Shown: positions 17,379 to 23,829 of the stretch, piece after piece
Position numbering within the stretch: position 1 is the first letter of the stretch
Layout: the number at the start of each line of letters is the position of its first letter
Source: Leptofilum sp965223285
GTDB lineage: Bacteria; Chloroflexota; Anaerolineae; Promineifilales; Promineifilaceae
Reading direction: 5' to 3'
DNA: 64,000 bases
Assembly: GCF_965223285.1 (NCBI RefSeq)
Contig: NZ_OZ244997.1
Location: 6,014,001-6,078,000, forward strand
The notes under the pieces: model-generated
Databases searched by the model: none
Told to the model about the DNA's origin: nothing
The model's input: the letters and a program-made list of their open reading frames with translations, nothing else
Position numbers and translations under genes: made by a program

Positions 17379-18803
17379 TTACGGAGTTGGCGTGATTGTT
17401 GGGGTTTGGGTTGGTGTGGGAGTCGCCGTTGGGACAGCACCCTGCCAGATGAAGAAGGCATCGGCACTGCTGGAGCCACCAAAAGTATAAATTGGCAAGC
17501 CGTCCGAGCGAGTATCAGTCACCTGGACAATGCTCACCCGCCAGCGCATCTGGAATAGCTCTGGTGTGGTGGGCCGCCATTCTGATGGGACACGAAAGGC
17601 AGTATCGCGTGTAAAGCCGCGCCGGGGCAGGCCATCCAAATCATCGATGTTGGCCAACTCTACCATGTACATTTCTGATTCGGCCAATGGCTTTACGGCC
17701 GTCCATTGCAGCACAATCTCTTGCGAAAGTGACTCAACAACCGTGCCAGCCACTGGGTACAGAAGCTGCGGCCCTGGCGGGGGCAGCGTATTGGTCGGCG
17801 TGGGGGACGGACCAGGCGTTGGAGGCAAGGACTGCCCGTAAATAACCTCTGGAATGCAAACCGGGTCACCTGGCTGCAGCAAGGAAGGATCGGCGATTCG
17901 GTTCACCTCGGCCAACAAATCAAAGGGAACCCCAAAACGGCTGGCAATCCCCACAATAGAATCTCCCCCTTGCACTTGATACAAATCGCAGCCGGTGGGG
18001 TCTACCAACACTGTCTCCCCATTAATCTCGGCGGCAATAATTTGCAGCGGTGGCGTGGGCGTGGGCCAGGGAATATTTAGCTCCTGCTCTACCTGCACCT
18101 GTGTGCTGGCCGAAAGACCATTGGCGGCAGCAATCGCTTCTGGCTCAATGCGGTAAATGAGCGAAATGCCAATGAGCGTCTCACCACTGCTCACGGTGTG
18201 GAAGCGCGGCGGACGGGGTGTGTCGGTAGGGGCTGGCGTAGGTGTGATGCTGGGAGTTAGCGTTGGCGGGCTGGTTTCGGTGGGCAGCGGTGTCCAGGTA
18301 GGCGTAAACGTTACGGTGGCGGGGATAGGCGTTACGGACGGGGCAATGACCATGCTCACTTCGTCACCCTGATATTGCAAGATGAGCCCACCCACAACCA
18401 GAGTAATGGCAAAAAAGACGGCCGTTAGCCCCAAAACCAATGGCGTTTGCCTTTCACGCATCACAGATTCAACCAGTTCAGGCGCGTCGGAAACGGCCGT
18501 TGTAGGCACAGGCGCAACCCGCTTGAAGGTGGGAATATCTACTGTGGTTTCTAAGGATGAGGGTGCACTTGCATCAAGTGTTGCGGAAGCAACCGTTTCT
18601 GCTTCTAGCTCTGATTCTGGCTCAGAGATTGAAGGTGGCTCCGCAGCAGCAGGTTGCTCTTCAATCGCTTCCTGTGGAGTATCAGCAGGTTCTAGCTTGG
18701 TGCCACACATCAAGCAGAGAGTCGCGTCAGCAGCAGCAACTGTATCGCAAGAGGGGCAGCGCCGTTCCTGCGGCGAGAGGGGGAAGTCAGCAGATTCACT
18801 CAT
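17379..18803 (-). CDS. Zinc-ribbon, single-TM, LysM-repeat protein
   Basis: The protein has 474 residues. The N-terminal zinc ribbon is CPSC (16-19) and CLMC (30-33), cytoplasmic. After an acidic/Ser-rich stretch comes one transmembrane helix (about 121-144), then a Thr-Pro-rich linker (155-200). LysM domain 1 (201-245, FHTVSSGETLIGISLIY) and LysM domain 2 (274-318, YQVQGGDSIVGIASRF) follow, then another Pro-rich linker, a beta-rich domain (about 345-450) and a final (Thr-Pro) tail. LysM domains bind peptidoglycan-type glycans, so the outside part probably contacts the cell wall while the ribbon senses or anchors inside. It is transcribed divergently from the small zinc-ribbon gene. Confidence 0.85.
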   Translation of the reverse strand: MSESADFPLSPQERRCPSCDTVAAADATLCLMCGTKLEPADTPQEAIEEQPAAAEPPSISEPESELEAETVASATLDASAPSSLETTVDIPTFKRVAPVPTTAVSDAPELVESVMRERQTPLVLGLTAVFFAITLVVGGLILQYQGDEVSMVIAPSVTPIPATVTFTPTWTPLPTETSPPTLTPSITPTPAPTDTPRPPRFHTVSSGETLIGISLIYRIEPEAIAAANGLSASTQVQVEQELNIPWPTPTPPLQIIAAEINGETVLVDPTGCDLYQVQGGDSIVGIASRFGVPFDLLAEVNRIADPSLLQPGDPVCIPEVIYGQSLPPTPGPSPTPTNTLPPPGPQLLYPVAGTVVESLSQEIVLQWTAVKPLAESEMYMVELANIDDLDGLPRRGFTRDTAFRVPSEWRPTTPELFQMRWRVSIVQVTDTRSDGLPIYTFGGSSSADAFFIWQGAVPTATPTPTQTPTITPTP

Positions 18804-18925
18804 TATTTTTTCGCATCTGTGGCATAATTCACGATTAATGCCTCAGAGCGCGGCATTATACCAAGCCGGATGGGCTGCTGCCAGTGACGATCGGCATCAC
18901 TCATAACGGTTTTAGGGAGCAGCAA

Positions 18926-19135
18926 ATGAGTCAAGTCAGAGAAAAAATAGAGGAAAGTAACGCAAACGGCCGTTACTGGTGGCGCAAATCAGGGGAAGAA
19001 AGATGCGCACAACCCCAGCCCAAACCGGGCGACGTTTGTACGCACTGTGGCGAAGGCACGCTGGCGTTTGATGGCTTGTTCATCCTCGCCTGTGACCAGT
19101 GCCAGCACATCGCCGACAGCGGCGGCTTCACCTGA
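18926..19135 (+). CDS. Small zinc-ribbon protein
   Basis: This is a 69-residue protein beginning MSQVREKIEESNANGRYW, with one zinc knuckle pair: CTHCGEG at about 43-49 and CDQCQH at 60-65. An AGGGAG lies just before ATG 18926. The function is unknown; proteins of this size and type often bind nucleic acid or partner enzymes. It is followed at once by a perfect 13-bp hairpin that probably ends its transcript. An upstream in-frame ATA/ATG extension to 18884 is open but has no ribosome-binding site. Confidence 0.7.
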   Translation: MSQVREKIEESNANGRYWWRKSGEERCAQPQPKPGDVCTHCGEGTLAFDGLFILACDQCQHIADSGGFT

Positions 19136-19182
19136 TAGCCATCACTTGCGGGGCGTGACCACCGTAATTTTGGCAAAGAGAG

Positions 19183-19221
19183 GCGGCCGTTTCCCACCAA
19201 GTCTCCCAGGGAAACGGCCGC
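19183..19221. terminator. Perfect 13-bp hairpin containing two HIP-like cores
   Basis: GCGGCCGTTTCCC (19183-19195) pairs perfectly with GGGAAACGGCCGC (19209-19221) around a 13-base loop, followed by CTTT. It lies between the zinc-ribbon gene and the convergent small membrane-protein gene. The stem is made from two one-mismatch copies of the window's ACGGCCGT palindrome. Confidence 0.65.
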
Positions 19222-19254
19222 TTTGTAGTGAAAAGCTCTCGTCTTTGAAACAGA

Positions 19255-19377
19255 TCAGGCAGCATTCACCGCCACCTGATCGTTGTACCATCTGATGAGC
19301 ATGATTACACTGAAAGGAATCATGAAGCGGATTGCAAAAAGTAGTAGCAAAATAAGTACGGCCGTTCCTAAGTTCAT
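19255..19377 (-). CDS. Small membrane protein, 40 aa, paralogue of the two-CW protein N-terminus
   Basis: This is a short frame with a strong AGGAGG six bases before ATG 19377 (an overlapping ATG lies at 19380). The product begins MNLGTAVLILLLLFAIRF and has one transmembrane helix followed by RWYNDQ. Its first 30 residues resemble those of the two-CW protein encoded at 22709 (MNGTQATFTMILLFALRC, then Pro, then a hydrophobic run and a charged DRWE). It therefore looks like a version of that protein lacking the cysteine domain. It is divergent from the cytochrome gene and may belong to the same respiratory module. Confidence 0.65.
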   Translation of the reverse strand: MNLGTAVLILLLLFAIRFMIPFSVIMLIRWYNDQVAVNAA

Positions 19378-19380
19378 CAT

Positions 19381-19727
19381 ACACCTCCTGCACCATCACC
19401 TCAAATGAGGCCACGATGCCAAATGCCAATTCGATATGAGACCATGATAATTATTTGGGGAACGGCCGTCTATTCGGCAACTACGCCATCTTTTATTGGG
19501 GTAAATCCCCCATAAACCTACCCAAAACAGAACAAATCCCTCAGAAGCCGGGCCAATTACCCAAAATCCCTCAAGCCCACCCAAAACACCCCATTTTGGC
19601 GTGGGGCGTTTGCACCATGCCAAAATACGCTGCACACCTGATTTACGCCGCCACCCCCGTTTTCTACACTATTGACAAGCGTTCTTTTGGTTATTTTTTC
19701 GTTTCACGAACCTTACAGGAGCATCCT
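19381..19727. promoter_or_regulatory. 347-bp intergenic control region upstream of the cytochrome operon
   Basis: I see no gene here. It holds an inverted repeat TTTATTGGGG (19492-19501) with CCCCCATAAA (19507-19516), one mismatch, with a 5-base spacer. It also holds three direct copies of ACCCAAAA at 19520, 19559 and 19579, and two copies of AAATCCCTCA at 19535 and 19564. A TTGACA at 19673-19678 could be a -35 box, but no convincing -10 box follows at normal spacing. The repeats look like operator sites for a regulator of the downstream respiratory genes. One ACGGCCGT palindrome lies near 19462. Confidence 0.5.
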
Positions 19728-20657
19728 ATGTTCAAAAGAGTTTTGATAGGGGTGACTTTCGCACTGATTTTGGGCTTTGCTACTTTTGCGGCAACCCAGG
19801 CACAGACGGACCCGGAAGCGTATGGCTCAGACGATTGTGGCGAATGCCATGAAGCTGTTACGGCCCAATGGGAAAACAGCGTTCACGGCCACGCTAGCAT
19901 CGCCGAGAGCTTTTTGGCAGCTTGGGCAGAGGCAGATAATGAGCCAGAATGCCTGGCTTGCCACACCACTGGCTACAGCGCAGCTACCGGCAGCTATGAC
20001 AAAGAAGGCATCGCCTGCGAAACGTGCCATCCCTCCAACCCAGCGGAACATCCGCAAAAAATCATGCAAACTGACATCTCGTCCCGCCTCTGTGGCAGCT
20101 GTCACGTAGATACTTTTGCTGAGTGGGAAACCAGCGAACACGGGCAGGAGGAGCTAACCTGCGCTCGCTGCCACAATCCACATTCCAATGCGCTGCGGGT
20201 GGGCAGTATGCAGGACACCTGTCGCACCTGCCACAAAGAAGAAACGCATTTCTTTACCTTCACTGCCCATGCAGAGGAAGGGCTGCTTTGCACCGATTGC
20301 CATTTGGCTGCCAAGAGCGAGCCGTTGGGCAACGGCCACAGCCAAATCAGCCACACGTTTTCCATCGGCTCAGAAACGTGTACCGACTGCCACAATGAGG
20401 AAATGCACATGCCGGGAAGCAACCTTGCTCAGACGATGGGCAATGCAGTCATGATGGAAGCTAGCATTTTGCCTGCTGATACTGTGGAATCCCAAGACAA
20501 AATTTCAACCGCCCAACCCTCGCCCAGCAGCCCCTATAACTTTGCAATTTTAGCTGCCCTGATTGGCATGGCGTTTGGTCTGGTTGGCTCCCCGTGGCTG
20601 GAAAAATGGCAAGCAAAACTGCGCGCCGAGAAAGTCGGAGGTCATGATGGACAGTAA
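19728..20657 (+). CDS. Octahaem cytochrome c, membrane anchored
   Basis: This is a periplasm-type multihaem electron carrier of 309 residues. The start is ATG 19728, six bases after AGGAG. An N-terminal signal/anchor (residues 4-24) is followed by eight CxxCH haem-attachment motifs: CGECH, CLACH, CETCH, CGSCH, CARCH, CRTCH and CTDCH twice. A C-terminal transmembrane helix (about 270-292) ends in a charged tail. Its gene overlaps the next by 11 bases. With the ferredoxin and NrfD genes it forms a quinone-linked oxidoreductase module of the Nrf/Hmc/ACIII-like kind, passing electrons between the quinone pool and an extracytoplasmic partner. Confidence 0.92.
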   Translation: MFKRVLIGVTFALILGFATFAATQAQTDPEAYGSDDCGECHEAVTAQWENSVHGHASIAESFLAAWAEADNEPECLACHTTGYSAATGSYDKEGIACETCHPSNPAEHPQKIMQTDISSRLCGSCHVDTFAEWETSEHGQEELTCARCHNPHSNALRVGSMQDTCRTCHKEETHFFTFTAHAEEGLLCTDCHLAAKSEPLGNGHSQISHTFSIGSETCTDCHNEEMHMPGSNLAQTMGNAVMMEASILPADTVESQDKISTAQPSPSSPYNFAILAALIGMAFGLVGSPWLEKWQAKLRAEKVGGHDGQ

Positions 20658-21429
20658 AGTTGGACGACGTGATTTTATTAAGCTGGCCGCAGTGGGAACG
20701 GCCGTTTCCACCATCACCATCGCCGCCAAAGGGAATCCCATAACCGAGGCGCCAGGGAGCAGTCCGTATCGCTGGGCGATGGTCATCGACCAGGCCAAAT
20801 GCGTGGGCTGCGGCGAGTGCAGCCTGGCCTGTCAGGCTCACAACGACACCCGCGAAGACGCACCCTGGAACCGGATGATCGAGCTGGAGCCAATCAACGG
20901 TGAAGCGGTGTATGCTCCGGTGCCGTGCATGCACTGCGAAAACGCACCATGCGTAGATATTTGTCCGGTGGGGGCTACCTTCCATCGCCCCGACGGCATT
21001 GTGATGATGGATTACGACAAGTGCATTGGCTGCCGCTACTGCCAGTTGGCCTGCCCTTACGGGGCGCGCACCTTCAATTGGGACACATATACCGGTGAAA
21101 ATACGGCCGTCCCCGAATGGGGCGAACCCGAAGTAGCGCGTCGCCCGCGCGGGGTAGCCGAAAAATGCACTTTCTGCTTCCATCGCATTGACCGAGGCCT
21201 GGCCGAAGGGCTGATGCCCGGCGTTGATCGCCAAGCGACGCCTGCTTGCGTCGCGGCTTGCCCCGTCGGGGCGCGGCTGTTCGGCGATTTGAACGACCCA
21301 AATTCACCAGTTAGTGAAGCATTAGCCAAATATCCAGCAGTGCAGCTGCGGCAGGATTTAGGCACAAATCCACGCGTGTACTACCTGCCCGCCCGACGCG
21401 AAGAACTACTTGAGGAAGGTGTCTCATGA
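20647..21429 (+). CDS. Tat-exported 4Fe-4S ferredoxin-type electron-transfer subunit (NrfC/PsrB-like)
   Basis: The protein has 260 residues and begins MDSKVGRRDFIKLAAVGTAV, a twin-arginine signal, so it acts outside the cytoplasmic membrane. Four cysteine groups for [4Fe-4S] clusters follow: CVGCGECSLAC, CMHCENAPCVDICP, CIGCRYCQLACP and CTFC...CVAACP. The ribosome-binding site GGAGG is five bases before ATG 20647 (ATG 20644 is adjacent). The gene overlaps the cytochrome gene by 11 bases and the NrfD gene by four, so the three are co-translated. No molybdopterin catalytic subunit is present nearby. Confidence 0.93.
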   Translation: MDSKVGRRDFIKLAAVGTAVSTITIAAKGNPITEAPGSSPYRWAMVIDQAKCVGCGECSLACQAHNDTREDAPWNRMIELEPINGEAVYAPVPCMHCENAPCVDICPVGATFHRPDGIVMMDYDKCIGCRYCQLACPYGARTFNWDTYTGENTAVPEWGEPEVARRPRGVAEKCTFCFHRIDRGLAEGLMPGVDRQATPACVAACPVGARLFGDLNDPNSPVSEALAKYPAVQLRQDLGTNPRVYYLPARREELLEEGVS

Positions 21430-22679
21430 ATCCGAAAATCAGGTTGCATCGCGCTGTCTTTCCTTTGTGGGTCATTTTGCTGGCCGTTCTCATGTTGGCT
21501 GGACTGGTGGCGGGGATTACCGTGTTTATCAATGGCCTGGTCGTTACTAACCTAACCGATTTAGTGCCGTGGGGCTTGTGGATTGGCATTGATCTTTCCG
21601 CTATTGCTCTGAGTGCAGGGGCGTTTACGCTTTCAGCGGCCGTTTACCTGTTCGGTTGGAAAAAGCTGCAACCGTTGGCCCGAACGGCTGTTTTCATCGG
21701 CTTTCTTGGTTACAGCATGGCCATGCTTTGCCTGCTCATGGACATTGGCCGCCCCGACCGCTTTTGGCACGCCATCGTCTTCTGGAATATCCATTCTCCG
21801 CTGTGGGAAGTGACGATGTGCGTGGTGCTTTACTTTACGGTGCTGCTGCTAGAGGTGCTGCCCATCTTTGGCAATGCTGGATGGTTCAAAGCCCGCTGGC
21901 CCAGTCTGTCCCATCGGCTGCACAATCTGCACAAATTTGCCCCGATTTTGGCGATTTTTGGCCTCGGCTTTTCACTATTGCACCAATCCTCATTAGGGGC
22001 CACCTACGGCGTGCTCAAGGCACGCCCCATCTGGTACAAGCCCAGCCTGGCTATCCTGTTCATCGTCTCAGCGGTGATTGGCGGCTTGGCCTTAACCGTG
22101 CTGGCCTCCAAGCTGGCCGCGCTCTTCTCTGAACGGGCCAACGTGCGCGACGACATTTTAGACAAAGTATCGCAGGTTATCGGCTGGATGCTGTTTGGCT
22201 ACCTGTACCTGCGCTTTTGGGACACCCTGGGGATGGAGTACACGCTAGAGCCGGGCCGTACCGAGGGATTGCACATCCTCACCAGCGGGGCGTTGGCCTT
22301 CAACTTTTGGCTGGGTGAACTGCTGCTAGGCATCTTGATTCCGGCCGTGATTTTGGTGAGTGGACGGCTGCGGCGACAGCCTCGGCTGCACCTACTGGCA
22401 TTGGCATTCACTGTGGGCGGATTGGTTGCTTACCGTTGGGACATCAACATTGTGGGGCAGCTAGTGGCGTTTACCGTGTTGCCGACCCAAATTGAGCCGC
22501 TGTACACCGCCTACCGTCCAGCCATGGTGGAGATTTTGGTGGGTTTGGGCGTGATCGCCTATGGACTGCTAGGCTTTACGCTTGGCGCACGCTATTTGGG
22601 CATCGTGGACCACAGCTCATTGCCAGAAACGGCCGTTGAGCCAGCCATTGTCAAACCAGTCCCTTTGCCAACGGATTGA
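21426..22679 (+). CDS. NrfD/PsrC-family quinone-interacting membrane subunit
   Basis: This is an integral membrane protein of 417 residues with about ten helices. It has the family-typical early segment TDLVPWGLWIGIDLSAIALSAGAF and LLMDIGRPDRFWH, then SPLWEVTMCVVLYF. It exchanges electrons with menaquinone or ubiquinone and hands them to or from the ferredoxin subunit. It overlaps the ferredoxin gene by ATGA. An ACGGCCGT near the 3' end encodes Thr-Ala-Val. The stop overlaps an in-frame TTG that could extend the next protein. Confidence 0.93.
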   Translation: MNPKIRLHRAVFPLWVILLAVLMLAGLVAGITVFINGLVVTNLTDLVPWGLWIGIDLSAIALSAGAFTLSAAVYLFGWKKLQPLARTAVFIGFLGYSMAMLCLLMDIGRPDRFWHAIVFWNIHSPLWEVTMCVVLYFTVLLLEVLPIFGNAGWFKARWPSLSHRLHNLHKFAPILAIFGLGFSLLHQSSLGATYGVLKARPIWYKPSLAILFIVSAVIGGLALTVLASKLAALFSERANVRDDILDKVSQVIGWMLFGYLYLRFWDTLGMEYTLEPGRTEGLHILTSGALAFNFWLGELLLGILIPAVILVSGRLRRQPRLHLLALAFTVGGLVAYRWDINIVGQLVAFTVLPTQIEPLYTAYRPAMVEILVGLGVIAYGLLGFTLGARYLGIVDHSSLPETAVEPAIVKPVPLPTD

Positions 22680-22708
22680 CAGTTGGCTACAGAGCGAGAT
22701 TTCAAATC

Positions 22709-23050
22709 ATGAACGGAACACAAGCAACATTCACGATGATACTCCTGTTTGCGCTGCGCTGCCTGGTGCCACTGGTGTTGGTATTGGGCATTGGGTATGT
22801 GATGAATTGGCTGGTGGATCGGTGGGAGGCGGAAGCGGCCAGTTCGACTCCGCTCAGTGCAGGCGTCGCCAAACAAAAACCGACCCGCTGCTGGGCCTAC
22901 ATCCAATGCCAAAAGGAATTGCGAGACGAATGCCCTGGCTTCAAAAAACAGATAACACCCTGTTGGCTGTTGCGCACCCGTGCTGAGGACAATTTGCCAG
23001 ATGATTGCCTAACCTGTCCCATTTATAAAGAGAGTCCCTCCTTTGCCTGA
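22709..23050 (+). CDS. Two-CW domain membrane protein
   Basis: This is a 113-residue protein with one N-terminal transmembrane helix (residues about 8-30), a linker, and a cysteine-rich domain. In that domain Cys-Trp occurs twice, in the order CWAYIQC, C, PCWLL, then CLTC, the two-CW arrangement. It probably holds a metal or cluster at the membrane surface. It is the last gene of the cytochrome/ferredoxin/NrfD unit, so it is likely an accessory or assembly protein. The N-terminus is related to the 40-residue protein at 19255-19377. ATG 22709 is preferred; TTG 22676 overlaps the NrfD stop. Confidence 0.75.
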   Translation: MNGTQATFTMILLFALRCLVPLVLVLGIGYVMNWLVDRWEAEAASSTPLSAGVAKQKPTRCWAYIQCQKELRDECPGFKKQITPCWLLRTRAEDNLPDDCLTCPIYKESPSFA

Positions 23051-23051
23051 G

Positions 23052-23082
23052 AGTAGAGACGTTGCCTTGCAGCGTTTCTACT
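23052..23082. repeat. GTAGAGACGTTGC-type hairpin repeat (terminator position)
   Basis: AGTAGAGACGTTGC (23052-23065) pairs with GCAGCGTTTCTACT (23069-23082) with two wobble pairs and loop CTT. It lies directly after the two-CW stop, and the convergent LuxR-type gene's stop codon is inside it. I recall very similar GTAGAGACGTTGC hairpins scattered in other genomes; that is from memory. Confidence 0.7.
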
Positions 23083-23737
23083 CCTCTAATGCAATTAATC
23101 CATGCCGCAAGGCGTACTTCACCAACTCAATCCGGCTGTGCAAGTTGAGTTTGCGCATAATATTTTCTCGGTGCCGATCCACCGTTTTGACGCTAATCAC
23201 CAGTTTCTCCGCAATTTCAGGGTTGGTCAGCCCCTCGGCAATGAGTACCAACACCTCTTGCTCACGGGGGGTTAAATCGCTAACTAGCGTGATTGAATCG
23301 CCACCACTCCCCCCGCTAAGGTAACTTTGCACCAGTCGCGTCGCTAGTGATGGATAGAGGAACACATCGCCACGGCTGACGGTGCGAATGGCCTGTACCA
23401 GTTCATCTGGCGCGGCGCGTTTGGGCAGGTAGCCGGAGGCCCCTGCTTGCAACATCTCAAAAAAGTATTGGTCGTCTTCGTGCATGGTGAGGGCTAGGAC
23501 GGCCGTATCTCCCTCCAACGCTTTTATTTGCCGCGTGGCCTCGATGCCGTTCATGTCGGGCATCTGAATATCCATCAGGATGATGTCTGGCTGGCATTGT
23601 TGCACCTGAGCCAATGCCTCTGCCCCAGATTCCGCCTCGCTGACGATTTCGATGTCTGGCTGGGCGTCCAGCAGCATTCGCAGCCCAGAACGCACAACCG
23701 CATGGTCATCGGCCAAAAGCACCTTAATTTTAGGCAT
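23078..23737 (-). CDS. NarL/LuxR-family response regulator
   Basis: This is a DNA-binding response regulator of 219 residues. The receiver has acidic residues ADDH at the N-terminus and phosphoacceptor Asp56 in IILMDIQMPD. After a linker comes the LuxR helix-turn-helix LTPREQEVLVLIAEGLTNPE with IAEKLVISVKTVDRHRENI. ATG 23737 is chosen because GGAGG lies five bases upstream; ATG 23749 is also open. It works with the sensor kinase encoded upstream on the same strand (23830-25926). The adjacent respiratory operon is a plausible target, since NarXL-type pairs often control respiration. Confidence 0.93.
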   Translation of the reverse strand: MPKIKVLLADDHAVVRSGLRMLLDAQPDIEIVSEAESGAEALAQVQQCQPDIILMDIQMPDMNGIEATRQIKALEGDTAVLALTMHEDDQYFFEMLQAGASGYLPKRAAPDELVQAIRTVSRGDVFLYPSLATRLVQSYLSGGSGGDSITLVSDLTPREQEVLVLIAEGLTNPEIAEKLVISVKTVDRHRENIMRKLNLHSRIELVKYALRHGLIALEE

Positions 23738-23758
23738 CCTTGCCTCCATAAAAGATCC

Positions 23759-23823
23759 GCAGATTAACGCAGATTTTCACAGATTGGCACAAAAAAATCT
23801 GGTTAATCTGGCTAATCTGTGGA
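23759..23823. repeat. Phased AGATT repeat, three 10-bp units facing three 9-bp inverted units
   Basis: GCAGATTAAC, GCAGATTTTC and ACAGATTGGC run from 23759 to 23788 with exact 10-bp phasing. After an A tract, AATCTGGTT, AATCTGGCT and AATCTGTGG run from 23797 in 9-bp steps on the complementary sense. The whole can fold as an imperfect hairpin between the kinase and regulator genes of the two-component pair. Similar CGCAGATTAACGCAGATT strings are, from memory, scattered in other bacterial genomes. Confidence 0.7.
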
Positions 23824-23829
23824 TAAAAA

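Noticed and set aside
20461..21234. Long minus-strand open frame opposite the ferredoxin gene
   Set aside because: The plus strand encodes four well-formed cluster motifs and a Tat signal, so the minus frame is a shadow.
23759..23823. CRISPR-like mini-array
   Set aside because: Repeat units are only 9-10 bp and contiguous without spacers; it is a phased simple repeat.
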